41,586 nt of DNA from assembly GCA_964058805.1 (NCBI GenBank), contig CAXKVV010000151.1, forward strand, positions 1 through 41,586. Direction: 5' to 3'. The stretch comes from Schoenoplectus triqueter. Lineage: Eukaryota; Streptophyta; Magnoliopsida; Poales; Cyperaceae. The notes under the pieces are model-generated. The model was not told where the DNA came from. It made no database searches and saw only the letters and a list, made by a program, of their open reading frames with translations. A program made the translations under genes and the position numbers. Position 1 is the first letter of the stretch, and each line of letters starts with the position of its first letter. Shown here in pieces: positions 1-11,080 of the stretch.

Positions 1-780
1 CGGCCATTAAGGGTTTCTCTCTCTCTCTTTTGAGAACTTGGCAGCTGTTGCCAAGGAAGTCTCTCTCTCTCTCTCTCTCTCTTGAAAACTTGGTGGCAGC
101 TTTTCTCTTTCTCTATTATAACTTATGGAAAGGTGAAAGAGCCAGCTGTTTCTTCCTATATAGTAACCGCCCATAGTTAATGCTAGCAAATTTGGTTGGA
201 CTATGCCAAGTCACGCATCAGCTTCCCTGCACCTAGCTGCGCGGATGGTGTGATTGTGATGTACCATCACCATGACCTTCCTTTTAAAGATACTAGTAGA
301 TCCAAGCCCTTAATAGGTTTCTTGGTGTTCAGCATCATTTTGGGCTTGATGCTAGCATGGGATCATAATTTTTTTTAAAGCCCAGCTAGCACATTTTAGA
401 ATTGCTTCTTGGCAGAATAATTCAAATCTTTTGGGAAATTTGTTTGTTTCTATGCTATCTTAGGGTTTCTTACGTGACATTAATTTGTACTACTTACCGT
501 CAGTATTGTCAAAATTGTAAATGTTTGTTATATATTTTGTCAATAACCATAGTAATGCATTTGGACATTTGGTAGTAAAATTTTCTATTATATGTAAGGT
601 TGTTTAGAGATACTTGCATCAATTTTTACCAGTAAATAATGCTTTGTTCTGTACCCCTTTAGATTCTTGAAATAGCTGCGGGCTCTCACTGTACAAACAT
701 TACGGACATGCTGGGTAATGTGGTTCGGAAAAAATTATCATTACCATTTGATCATGTTTTAAGATGCTTGCATATTTCAG
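1..780 (+). other. Intronic sequence upstream of the first visible KIN-beta-gamma exon
   Basis: This stretch ends in a normal acceptor (CATATTTCAG at 771-780). I searched it for the missing first exon, which encodes the start of the carbohydrate-binding module, and found none. It is best read as the 3' part of a long first intron. It holds two CT-dinucleotide tracts near its left end. The 60-codon frame at 196-378 has no recognisable similarity and is probably chance. Confidence 0.6.
15..82. repeat. CT/GA microsatellite tracts
   Basis: Two (CT)n runs, at about 15-28 and 60-81, are separated by a short spacer. Similar wording (TTTGAGAACTTGG and TTGAAAACTTGG) follows each run, which suggests a short local duplication that included the microsatellite. 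Confidence 0.8.
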
Positions 781-3700
781 GTGGTCAGAGCATTTACCTA
801 TGTCTCCTGTTGAAGGCCTTCCCACTGTGTTTCAGGCAATTTGTAGATTGCATCCTGGTGTTCACCAGGTATATTTAAATGCACAGGAATATATTACTTG
901 AAGCAAATTGTAATTCTTATGATGAATTTTTTTTCATTTTTCGATTTGCTTCTTGTCTAAATTTCTGGATGGGTTTTTAGTATATTTCTCATTTACTTTC
1001 TTGTCTTGGCTAAACTTGGTGAAATTAGGGACTATCCTGTTTTTTTTTTTTTCAGTATATGGTTTCGACTCTCAAACTAATCCGATTGATAGAACATTCT
1101 TATTTTTAACTGCACTCTAAGGTTAGATTTGACAACTTCCAAATCTACCAATTGGTGGTTCTATTTTTTCTCTCTCTCACACATGTTTTGGACTTGTAAT
1201 TTACTGGTCTAAATGGTCGTCGCTTGTGGGGTCATGTATCTATTCCTATCTTAATAATTCTTGATTTTGTGAAATGATACTGACTATATTTCTGTCTTTT
1301 GCAGTATAAGTTCTATGTTGATGGCGAATGGAGGCATGATGAAAGAGAGCCTTTTGTGATGGGATGCTATGGGATAGTGAATACAATGGTTCTGACAAGT
1401 GATGTGGAGCAGGCAGGTCCCGCACTCAGCCCCAGCACAGGCGGCTCCAATAATGCCAACCGAATGACAATGCAGATGGATGTTGACAATGATTTCCCAC
1501 GCTCAGTGAGCACCCTATTTTTATTTATTTTTCATAAGATAGGATGAAGATTATATTTTTGTATTTTATTGTTTTACTCCAGTTTACATGCTCCGATAAG
1601 GCTATTTGGTAAACGATACTTTGGATATAGAAGTTTGGAACTGAAAAGAAAATGAAAATTTCTTCTAAAATATTTATTTTCAGGCCCATTAGACTACCAA
1701 TAGGTCCATAATATTCAGTCAAGTCCATAGGAACACACTTAATTCTGCAGGTGTTTATCTTTACAACAATTATGGTTAGTTGATTAAAGTTTGTTAGCAA
1801 GATAATTCTCAACTAGCACTGAGGCTATTTTTGTATGTATTCCCATCCAGGAATATAAAATACATATGGATATGGTCTATCTAATGTTTTTAATCTCTCG
1901 TTCCAAAATGCCCTTTACCTGAGTGAGAAGTTTTTATTGCTTTCTTGCCCTGCTTGTTTTGTTTTGTCTCGTTTCATTTCGTCTTGAAATGGCTTATCCT
2001 GTGGTGCACTCCCAATCTCTTCAACTTGTTTTGATTGGAAAAAAAATGTTTTTACAAGATGGTTGAATATGACAAATCTGATAAGTGCGTTGAACATTAT
2101 TTCTTTTTTGTATATTTACCAAAATAGGATATGAAAACAACAAAATCCCCTGCTGCTGCTATAGAATTTGGTTTTCTGCGCGTATGCAACTTGAATTTCC
2201 TACTTTATGTCTACTGAATTGTAATTTGATAAGGTATATGGAATTTCAGGATGGACCTTTTAGGGTTTCAGATAATGATATCCTGATTTCAAGGCATCGT
2301 GTTTGTGAACTTTTGTCCCAAAAAACTGCCTATGATTTGCTTCCTGATTCGGGCAAGGTATTGCAGATAAATTGCTTCTCTCTTTTATCTTATGTCATCT
2401 ACTATACCATCTATCTGATGTTTATTGCATTGTTAATTCTGTACTGGTGAAATATCTTTCTCAGGTAATTGCATTGGATGTCAACTTGCCTGTGAAGCAA
2501 TCTTTTCACATTCTCCATGAACAGGTGAACTTTTCTATAGTCACCCTTCTGGATGGCATGAAATATGTTAAGAATCAAGGGAATGGAGCAATACATGTTT
2601 TACCTCAGTATAACAGTGTAATGCTTTGTTGTTGTTGTATAACAGAGTAATGTTCCTAGATAGTTAATGTTGAATCTTATGGGTGTTAAGAGAGAGAGAG
2701 AGAAGGGGGGGGGGGGGGGGGGAGGTTATCCGGTGCAAAAGAACTTCAATCTTGAAACAGATGTTGTCTAAATTGACCCTAAAATATTGGTTAAATATGT
2801 GCTTTTATCTTTCAGGGAATTCCTGTGGCGCCTTTATGGGATTCATACAATGGCCGATTTGTGGGGATTCTTAGCCCGTTGGATTTTATCTTAATTTTAC
2901 AAGAGGTAAAATTAACCTTACATGTGGTAACTCATTGAATGTTTGTGCTTCTATCGGGATAACATGATGTGAACTGCAGCTGGAGGCACATGGACCAAAT
3001 GTACCAGAGGAGGAGCTTGAGACACATACCATATCTGCTTGGAAAGATAGAAAGCGACAGCTTTATAGGCGTTCTGACCAGCTTGGGAGACCCCTCCAGG
3101 GGTTGGCTCAGGTAAAACACCACATTCCTGATATACTTAATAAGGGCTTAATTTAGCTGACTTTTGCGGTCTTGATAATATTCTTTGTTCTCATCTTGAT
3201 TCAGTGCCTACATAGGTGCTGTTGAAGAAGATAAAAAAGTAATTAACCTTATGTAGAAGCATTTTTAGATAAATTTTGCTATAGTTAATGAAGAAAATCT
3301 AAAAAAAGGTTTACACTATTCAAAATGAAAGTTATCACTTGGAAGCAAGAGTATAGAATTTCACAATAATATTTCATAGCTTTGAAAATTTTTAAATTGG
3401 CTCAATCAGGCAAGTCCGTATGATTCACTGAAGGAGTTAGCAGTAAAGATTTTGCAAAACGAAGTCTCTATGGTTCCAGTAGTACACTCATCTTCTGATG
3501 ATGGTTCTTTCCCTCAGCTGCTGCATCTTGCTTCTCTTTCGGGTATCTTAAAATGTAAGTTGTTCCTTCAATCCATTCCCCATGTTAGGGCTTGAGATTG
3601 ATATGGGTTTTAGCCTGTTCACCATGTTTGTACCAAGCCTGTTTGGTATATAAAGAATAGTCTTTGCACTTTTTGTTATTTGTGAAGCTCAATTCAAGTC

Positions 3701-6029
3701 TCTGTTGAAGACTTGGGATCCCCTGCCTATTTTCTGATTGTAAACAATAAATCTTTGAGAGAATGCCAAAATGTGCAAAGTAAAATATTTTGAGTTTGTA
3801 TGTCATGTACAGACAGGGTTTTAGTTTTTAAAGAGATTATATATTGGTATGTGAGAAATGTATGAGTTTCCAATTCTAAAAGATTATGTGCTGTTTTTTA
3901 GGACAATGTGTTGGTAACTGAGATATGCGTGCAGCGTGCTTGGTTTGAACCAATTGACTTGAAAAAAAGCAGAAAAGTGTTGATGTTTTTCTTCTATGCT
4001 GCCAATTGATGTTATATTTTGTTACTTGCTCATGCTTTTTGTCTTTTGATAATTTAGGTATATGTAGATACTTCAAGCATTCAGCAAGTGTACTGCCAGT
4101 GTTGCAAATGCCAGTAAGCTCAATTCCTTTGGGAAGCTGGGTACCCAGCATTGGGGACCGTAATGGCCGTCCCATTGCCATGCTCAGACCCAGTGCATCC
4201 CTCAGCTCGGCACTCAATCTCTTGGTCCAAGGTTGTAACCTTGTTTTCTTTTAGTATACTGTATTTGTTTCATGACATGTGCAAGAAACCTACTTCTGTT
4301 ATTTTATTTGTTGTTACTTTCTAGCAAAAGAAGTTCAGATAAAGTTGTGGTATTTGTTGTACCAGTTGGATTTTGTGGGTTATAATTTTTTAACCTAGGG
4401 CTAACTTAGCCTTGCACATATTGTATTGGGTTGCTCAACATTGGGCAAGTCGGCTCATTTTTAATACCTCCCTTTAGAGGCTCTGGAGAGATCTCATTTT
4501 TCTTAATGATTCTTATTGACAGCTGGAGTGAGTTCAATTCCTATCGTGGATGAAAATGACTCCTTGGTGGACACTTATTCTAGAAGGTGCATCCCATGTT
4601 CCTTTTTATTTTTTCTTGCATCTTGAGTTTCCTCCTGATAAGATACCAATTATTCTTCCTTTCTTTAATGACAGTGACATCACAGCTCTGGCCAAAGACA
4701 AGGTTTATGCTCACATTCGCCTAGATGAGATGAGTGTTCAGCAGGTATATAGAGAGAAACTATCATTTCTTTATATCGTTCAGGGTACGTTCGCACCCTT
4801 TCAAACCAAAAAATTGGTTCGAAGGGTTCTCGGGCCGTTGATTTTGCATCGGGATTCATAATGATCATTGAAAGTGTGAATATCAGACCTCGGGGTCTGT
4901 TAAAAGTATGAATCTCGATGCAAAATCAACTGCCTGAGAACCCTTCGAACCAATTTTTTGGTTCGAAGGGGTGCAGAGCTACCCCGAGCGCTTCTTTATA
5001 TGGAAGGGATCCCTTGACAATGGGTTATTTTGACAAATGGATTTTCAAATAAATACAAAAAAAATCTTAAAAATAGAAAAAAACTCATAGATATGTTCCT
5101 CTACTTATAGATTGATGGTGATTCAAATTTCATGTAATTTCATTATCGTTTGATGGTCTATCAAAGTCCATTAAAATGTTATGTAATTTGTAATGGTTTC
5201 AATTTAACAGTATTTAATGGACTATCAAACGATAATAAAATTGTATGAAATTTGAATCACCATCAATCTATAAGTAGAGGAACATATATGTTTTTTTTTT
5301 AAGATTTTTTTTTGTATTTATATGAAAACCCATTGTCAAGATAACCATTGTCAAGTGATCCCTTCCCTTCTTTATATCAGGAACTTATTTGATAAATTCT
5401 ATAGAGTTAAATTTTCTTTCTTTCCTTTTATTAGGCACTACAGCTAGGGCAAGATGCAAGTTCGCCATATGGGCTGTTTAATGAACAAAGATGCCAGATG
5501 TGTCTCCGTACTGATACATTGCTCAAGGTCATGGAGCGACTGGCTAATCCAGGTATGACAAGTTATTCTAATTTTACAATGTGGCATTCTTTGACCTAAA
5601 TCAATTTTTTGGACATAACCCTACCTGTAACTCCTTTGTGGGGTTGGGAATGTCTATGCTATGAAGGATAGTTTTAAAACCAATGGTGTTTTTCTCTGGT
5701 ACCTTACCTGACTATTAACACGTTGGACTTGGGCCTTGTCCATACTGACCAGGTGGTATGAGCTTCTGTTGTGTTGAACTATCTAACTGGTCTGATTCTG
5801 GAAGGCAAACTGTCTTTCCTGAACCAGTATAACTTATTGCTAATTATCTAAATATCAACTTCTATGACTTCTCTTTATCCTTCATTTTCGTTCTTTTTTT
5901 TTGTAAATAAGATATCTCATGTATTAATTTATTACAGGGGTGCGCCGTGTGTTTATTGTGGAGGCCGGTACAAAACGTGTGGAAGGCATAATATCCCTAG
6001 GAGATATTTTCAGGTTTTTGCTGGGGTAG
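781..6029 (+). CDS. SNF4: SNF4-like SnRK1 subunit KIN-beta-gamma (5'-partial, 12 exons visible)
   Basis: Regulatory subunit of the plant SnRK1 (SNF1/AMPK-type) kinase, which adjusts metabolism to energy status. Exons read as 781-868, 1305-1505, 2250-2357, 2465-2524, 2816-2905, 2980-3111, 3410-3554, 4058-4231, 4523-4586, 4675-4744, 5435-5552 and 5938-6029. All junctions are GT-AG and keep one frame, giving 446 complete codons to a TAG at 6027-6029. The first two exons are the C-terminal part of an AMPK-type carbohydrate-binding module ([12 protein letters not shown], then [13 protein letters not shown]). The rest forms four CBS motifs, with landmarks [49 protein letters not shown] and [16 protein letters not shown]. 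The Arabidopsis protein has about 487 residues, so roughly 40 N-terminal residues are missing. The first visible exon begins mid-codon after a normal acceptor, so exon 1 must lie left of base 1. The intron 4745-5434 carries two transposon insertions. Confidence 0.95.
2690..2722. repeat. GA tract followed by a poly-G run in a KIN-beta-gamma intron
   Basis: A (GA)n tract at 2690-2703 runs directly into about 18 consecutive G residues. It sits in the intron between exons 2465-2524 and 2816-2905. Such homopolymers vary in length between individuals and are error-prone in assembly. Confidence 0.85.
4777..4991. mobile_element. Foldback MITE, family A copy 1 (in a KIN-beta-gamma intron)
   Basis: The 215-bp sequence folds back on itself. 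The left arm has AACCAAAAAATTGGTTCGAA followed by GGGTTCTCGGGCCGTTGATT. The right arm has the complementary order, ending in CCAATTTTTTGGTTCGAAGG. TTCTTTATAT lies directly to the left (4767-4776) and again to the right (4992-5001), as expected for a 10-bp target-site duplication. Length and duplication size suggest a nonautonomous Mutator-like element. A related 212-bp copy lies at 24313-24524. No coding capacity is visible. Confidence 0.8.
5002..5367. mobile_element. Second foldback MITE in the same intron (different family)
   Basis: A 366-bp near-palindrome with ends GGAAGGGATC and GATCCCTTCC. The arms share ATAGATTGATGGTGATTCAA with its complement, and CCATTGTCAA with TTGACAATGG near the ends. 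It is bounded by TTCTTTATAT at 4992-5001 and 5368-5377, a 10-bp duplication typical of Mutator-like elements. It abuts the other foldback and shares the middle copy of the target site. No protein is encoded. Confidence 0.82.
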
Positions 6030-7208
6030 TCGAGAATCATAAACATAAATAGCAATGCCATTCCAATTCTGACTCTGCTTTTTTCGGAACCAATTTGTCA
6101 GCCTTCAGTTTCCTTTTTTTCTGATGTCACCATTTCAGGGTCTCTAATTAATCCTGGATTAGCGCCTTTCAGTCTTCAATCATATTACAGCCATTTATCG
6201 GCCTGTAAATGTTTCTCCCTTCTTTTGTTTACCTAATCAACTGACAGTTATTTGTTGAAATCGTCTTGCTTGCATTTTGCTCATCTTTTTCTCATTTTCA
6301 TGTTTCTTTTTTTTATGGGTTTCTTTCTTCCATTTAGAGAATTGCTATCTTTGTGCTTTGTATCGCTAGATAAAATTGTACTGGAGTTTTAGGGGGTGGG
6401 GGGTGGGGGGTATGAAACCCGATTCTGTTGTACAAACATATGTTTGGTGTAAACCACCCTATCCATAAGGAGAGAAAAAGAAGAAGATAAAAAGTTGTTT
6501 ATTCTATCTTAAATTTGCTGTGGTGAAATTCGTCAGGCAATGTAAATTTGATGAACGACATCCGCAAAAAGGGTCATGACTGATCGTAACTTGCCTCTTT
6601 TATAGAAGATGACGCAGTTATAATATATATTCATTGGACCCGGATTTCTAGTTCCCGAAATAGATATAGAGATGCAGGTTATGCAAAATACAACACTCAT
6701 GGAGAGATTGAAGTTGAAATAATGAGACGAAATTATAAAAAATATATATTTTGGCTTTTCTCATTTGCCTTCGCGGGTATTATCGCAACAAAAAGTAAAA
6801 AAAAAAAAGGGTTGCATGAATGCATGCTGTAACAAATAAAATTGTAACGAGTGCTTGTTGCTGGAAAGGAAGCAGATTCTGATTCCGAAGCACGGTTAGA
6901 CGTTGGACAGAGTTCCACAACTAAATTAACAAAAACTAGACAAAAAAATAAATAATAGAAGAAATTGAGAAAGGGCCATGTAAATAAGTTTAGGTTTCTA
7001 TTAGCTGGTTCCGACTCATTTATAGTCTCCATGTGTTTGTATTGAACCTTAGCAGTTAGGAGCCAAGATGGTTTATTGCGTCCCTCAAATAGCAAAGATA
7101 TGGAACACCTGTGATTTGGCCAATTTACCAGGATGAGTAACCAGAGCTCATCAGAAACACAATGCAGATACAAGTAACATCTATATTTGTAAAGCATATG
7201 AGTATAAT
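6030..7208. other. KIN-beta-gamma 3' flank and intergenic spacer
   Basis: After the KIN-beta-gamma stop there is T-rich sequence consistent with a 3' UTR. A G-rich tract at about 6391-6411 has three runs of five or six G separated by single T. I see no further gene here. The 159-codon minus-strand frame at 6733-7212 reads partly through the decayed end of the neighbouring OZ-like pseudogene and otherwise resembles no family I recognise. Confidence 0.5.
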
Positions 7209-8175
7209 GCATACATCTCCTTCATCAAGATGGACGAGCTTTCTTTACAACTTGGCCGAGAAAACGACCTTCGGATCCATGCTTGGACACACGTACCCTA
7301 CCAAAGCCTGAATGTCTTTTCTTTGCAAAGATCTGTAGTTTCATATAGTAGTATTGTAAGTGTATGCCAAAGTAGTAGTAACAAATTTTCAAAACTGAAA
7401 CTTACAGATATTTCTTTATGACTTATGAGTGATTTGTCATTCCACCAATTTGATGTTTCGAGTATATGTAATTAAATGTTCAATTCTATCTAGAAACATA
7501 CTGTTTTAAATCGAGCAGGTAAATGAAAACTATCAAGTGCTATATTGGTTTAACACCAGTGCTACTTGACAAATTGTGTACCAGGCTGCAATAACATACC
7601 TCCTACTTAATAAGCATATCATAATACTGGATAATGTCAAAACGGTCTCGGCTGAAATTCATGAATTTATTTCGTCCTGTAAACCAATACCTTGACAAAT
7701 CAAGTGAGATATCTTTAACCTCTGATAGGTTGATCGCTACATCATCTGCAACATGCTGTTTATCTGCTCTTCTCAAGCCAAAATAATTCTGTTTAGCTAG
7801 TATCTCGATTAGTTCGATCCATTCAGGCCATGGATGCACCAGTTGCACCTCCTTCTTTGATACCACTGCCATGGACACAGATTCCATGTTTTCTTTCGGA
7901 TTATGTTTGAGCAATTCTTCTTTCTCATCTATATCTAGTTTTTATCCGGAAGGTGCCATGACCGGATTCTGCGGAGTGTCAAGCTGGTCGAAGACGAAGG
8001 AGAAGCGAGAGGAGAGCGATGGGGGTTTTGTGTCTGAAATGGGACTGGGACTGGAACTAGAACTAGAATCTGAATTGTGCGTTGAAGATATAGGGAGGGA
8101 GGAGAGCCGCCAGATTATGGGCCGTCTCCTGGCGGTGCAGCAGAGGAGGAGAGACAGGGTGGCTGAGGTGGCCAT
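7209..8175 (-). pseudogene. OZ/VAR3-type organelle zinc-finger protein, N-terminal part with two in-frame stops
   Basis: VAR3/OZ proteins are plastid or mitochondrial factors with RanBP2-type zinc fingers, linked to organelle RNA processing. The frame starts at ATG 8175 with a Ser/Arg-rich, transit-peptide-like N-terminus (MATSATLSLLLCC). It then carries conserved-looking blocks LVHPWPEWIELIEILAKQNY and FSRDRFDII. A donor at 7627 (CA|GTATTATG) joins an acceptor ending at 7333; the next exon continues in frame as QRKDIQALVG, CPSMDPKVVFSAK and RKLVHLDEGDVC. Two stops interrupt it: TAA at 7942-7944, just after VMAPSG, and TAA at 7245-7247, inside an otherwise conserved block. The zinc-finger half that should follow was not found. 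A short product from an internal ATG is conceivable but would lack the targeting peptide. The family call rests on remembered motifs. Confidence 0.72.
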
Positions 8176-8376
8176 GAGTGAGAACGGGTAAGACCTGACT
8201 CGGGTTTAATTAACTGGTTGTAGCCGTAGTGCAATACCACCGAAGAGAGTATGTCACTTGTCTTGAGCAGAATTTTTTTTTTAACAATTTTTGCACAAGT
8301 GATCAGGAATTCAGGCCAACAAAAAAGGAAAAGAAAATGTCTGCACTAACAACTCATGAATAGATATATTTTTATA

Positions 8377-8555
8377 GGATTCACATCTGCTGCCATAAAA
8401 CTGATGGCAGAGCTCTGCCATTGACTCAATGGCAGGTGGGCCCCACCCTCTCTTATTTTGTGTGGTCCCATCTGCCATTGAATCAATGGCAGAGCCCTGC
8501 CATCAGTTTTATGGCAGAGCCTTGCCATCAGTTTTATGGCAGCAGATGCGAACCC
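8377..8555. mobile_element. 179-bp Mutator-like foldback MITE
   Basis: Terminal inverted repeats start GGATTCACATCTGCTGCC and end GGCAGCAGATGCGAACCC. The exact 10-bp sequence TATTTTTATA lies directly outside both ends (8367-8376 and 8556-8565). The arms are a near-perfect palindrome except that a segment of about 30 bp (TGCCATCAGTTTTATGGCAG) is duplicated in the right arm. The open frame across it is a by-product of the palindrome. The hairpin could give a small-RNA precursor if transcribed. Confidence 0.88.
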
Positions 8556-8606
8556 TATTTTTATATATTAACAAGATTTTATTTCATTCTCGCAATATAA
8601 ATTGAT

Positions 8607-8965
8607 ATTTGGATTTTGAAAATAGTATTTTTTGGTTTTTTTTTTGTCAATTTGATCTTTTTGGATAATTTAATTTTTTTTATTGAGAAAATTTTATTTA
8701 ATATGTAAATATTTTAAAATATGAAGTCCGTAGAGAAAAAATTTCTTCATGATTTGATTATTTATTATTTTGAGTTTTATTTTTTATTATTTTTAACATA
8801 TAAAAGGATATTATTTTAATAATTTTTTATTAGATAAAAATGTATATTAAATTATTAATTTTTTATTTAATACTCGTTTAATTAATGAATTTGAATCTAA
8901 TAAATTACTACAATCCGTTCATTCATCAATTAAAATTCTATATCTATCCTGAATAGAAGGGAAGC
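8607..8965. repeat. AT-rich dispersed repeat, copy 1
   Basis: This stretch shares long ordered blocks with 25436-25806: GATTATTTATTATTTTGAG, then ATATTATTTT after TAAAAGGAT, TTTTATTAGATA, and TTAATTAATGAATTT. The order and spacing match, so these are two diverged copies of one repeat. It has no coding capacity. I could not fix its ends or its class. Confidence 0.65.
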
Positions 8966-9403
8966 GAAGGAGAAGGAGAATAAGCGATGTTTATGTCGCT
9001 CCCGAGTCAAAATCAAAGAAGGTGAGAGGAGGTGTGGATCTTACTGAGTCACATTCAATTAGAGGTCCAAGAGTGGTTTAAAATATTATAAATAATAATG
9101 AATTACAACGATAAGAGTGCAGGATCCAAAGAAAGAGAGAGCGCATCTCTCCTCCAAATTACTAGTTTTTCTTTTTGCTTTACGAGTTGTAGGCAGAACG
9201 AATAAGTATTAGGTACACTGTAAAACATTTCTTTTATTAATATAATTTAGCAGCCATTAGCTGCTACCTCAAGAAAAAAGGTAGGAGGTGAACGGGAGAG
9301 GCTTCTATTTGTTTTTCTTAAAAATGTTACCTCCGATTTTATAAGTTATAAGTTTAACCCATCACTAATTTCCATTCAATCCCTTTCTTCTCTATCATTA
9401 TTA

Positions 9404-9777
9404 GAGCATCTCCAACATTTAACCGGTTTCTAAACTTTTCTTTTTGACACGTCAGTTAGTTGAGCGAAGAGTTTTTGAAATCAATCTTTTATCTCCAACG
9501 CTGAATTGTGATTCCTAAACTCAGAATCGCCAGGTCGGATCTCACGCCAATGGGATTTCACTCGCGGAAGGAAATTAGCGCGTCAAACTTGTGTTGTAGA
9601 ATTAATATTGTTCGCTCCATCAGCTGTTTTTAGCGTAGTTCCAGATTAAAATCCAGTTTCTAAATTAGAAACCATGATTTTAGTTTCTAAATTAGAAACT
9701 CCTTCTCCAACACTAAAATTAAGATTGTGAAGTGATACATCAGATTAAAAATTGAATTAAAATCCCTAGAGATGCTC
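9404..9777. mobile_element. MITE with GAGCATCTCCAAC-type termini
   Basis: The left end GAGCATCTCCAAC and right end GATGCTC are inverted. Both are preceded or followed by a three-base site (TTA on the left, TGA on the right, one mismatch). That pattern is typical of Tourist/PIF-Harbinger MITEs, which duplicate TTA/TAA. Internal inverted blocks (TTTCTAAATTAGAAAC) support a foldback structure. There is no coding sequence. Confidence 0.6.
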
Positions 9778-9886
9778 TGAAGTCTACATATATGTGGATA
9801 TGAATAGAGAAAGAAAAAAAAATGTTTGTGATACAAATTCAATTTTGGTTGTCAATCACATTTGATACTAACTCGTAACATTCAAT

Positions 9887-9888
9887 GC

Positions 9889-9970
<82 letters not shown>

Positions 9971-9978
9971 TTATTATT

Positions 9979-10011
<33 letters not shown>
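9887..10011. repeat. Compound trinucleotide microsatellite (ATT)n-(GTT)n
   Basis: About 90 bases of uninterrupted ATT repeats pass through a short TTTATTATT junction into about ten GTT repeats. The poly-Tyr and poly-Leu frames over this region come from the repeat. Confidence 0.97.
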
Positions 10012-10012
<1 letters not shown>

Positions 10013-10136
10013 CAACCATCATTTTTTACCACTTCTGCATGACTTCATCACATTTTTTCGATTATTGCTGCTCCGATACTGTTTTATATTTCTGAAACTA
10101 TCTCGTTGTTGTTTGGAAACACTTGCGAGTAGATAG

Positions 10137-10907
10137 GTAAATAGATAATACTGAAGAGGCGAATGCAAGCGGTTCTAATGGACTTAAAAATTATCGAGTT
10201 GAAAACAAATTAAGGTAGATTTTGGTATTGTCATGGGTTTCGGTGATCATATAAAATGCTCGGCCTTTGTATTTTTTTTAAAAAATAGAGTTCTCATAAT
10301 ATATATATATTTTTTATACGTTTTTTTTTCGAATTTGAACATACACCATCTCAGGTCTATTTCGGATTAAATTGATCCTGTTTTTTTTTTCAAGAATGTA
10401 ACATGTAGTTCAAGTCCAATTTGGCAATTTCTCTAGTATACTTTCCAAGCATCTCACATTGCTTCGGAAAAATCAGCAAGTCATTTTTGTGATGTTTGCA
10501 TTAAAATTTTATCACAGTTAAGAAGTTTTAATATGTAGATGAGACGCGCTAAAAGGAAAATTAAACCTCATCAATTTTTCAACGGTACTGCATATAAATA
10601 AATCAATTTCAACAATCCTTTTAATCTTAATCGATGTGTTCATGTCAATTTAATGGTCTGGATTAAACATCGAATTATGTATACAAATTTACAAAACATT
10701 AATGAGATAACAAACTCTCAATTTTGGTATTAGTTTTTTTAATCTCACCATCCTTGTTAATCTCACAGTCACTTTTGTTTGGCGGTTTGGCGATAATGCC
10801 GAGTGGTACAGGCCTTCTCTAATCAACGCCAGTATTGTAGCGACTACAGAGAATTGTATCACTGCGGTGCAGGAAACATGCAAGATACAACAATACAGCA
10901 ATACTGT
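10137..10907. other. Intergenic, no gene recognised
   Basis: AT-rich DNA. Around 10770-10905 the plus strand has an open stretch containing EWYRPSLINASIVATTENC, which is less AT-rich than its surroundings. I do not recognise it; it could be a gene fragment or chance. Confidence 0.3.
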
Positions 10908-11080
10908 TGTTGGTATTTCTTAAATATAGTAAATATTGATGAGTATAAGTTAAAGATATTAAATATCAATTAATATTAATTATAATAAATATCTTTCTTA
11001 TTGTATATCGTTGTACATCGTTGTACGTTTATATAAAATCATTGTAGTAATTGAATAAAAGATAAGTTCATTTCATTCCA
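10908..11080 (+). mobile_element. Possible short solo LTR (Copia-like)
   Basis: It begins TGTTGGTATTTCTT and ends GTTCATTTCATTCCA. A TATATAAAAT-like promoter element sits at about 11030 and an AATAAAAG signal at about 11054, an order typical of small Copia LTRs. No 5-bp target duplication or paired LTR was found, so this is tentative. Confidence 0.35.

Noticed and set aside
196..378. 60-codon plus-strand frame considered as the missing first exon of KIN-beta-gamma
   Set aside because: It has no carbohydrate-binding-module residues and cannot be spliced to the 781 exon with the expected sequence.
6733..7212. 159-codon minus-strand frame
   Set aside because: It overlaps the decayed 3' end of the OZ-like pseudogene in a different frame, shows no domain, and its hydrophobic part reflects T-rich DNA.
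7603..7626. Apparent stop ending the OZ-like exon after a YYDMLIK-like tail
   Set aside because: A normal donor at CA|GTATTATG precedes it; splicing restores the conserved frame, so this stop is intronic and is not counted as a disabling mutation.
8346..8528. 60-codon minus-strand frame
   Set aside because: It lies within the palindromic MITE, and its repeated peptide words come from the inverted repeat.
9862..10136. Two plus-strand frames coding long poly-Tyr/poly-Leu tracts
   Set aside because: They are translations of the ATT/GTT microsatellite, with no conserved sequence on either side.
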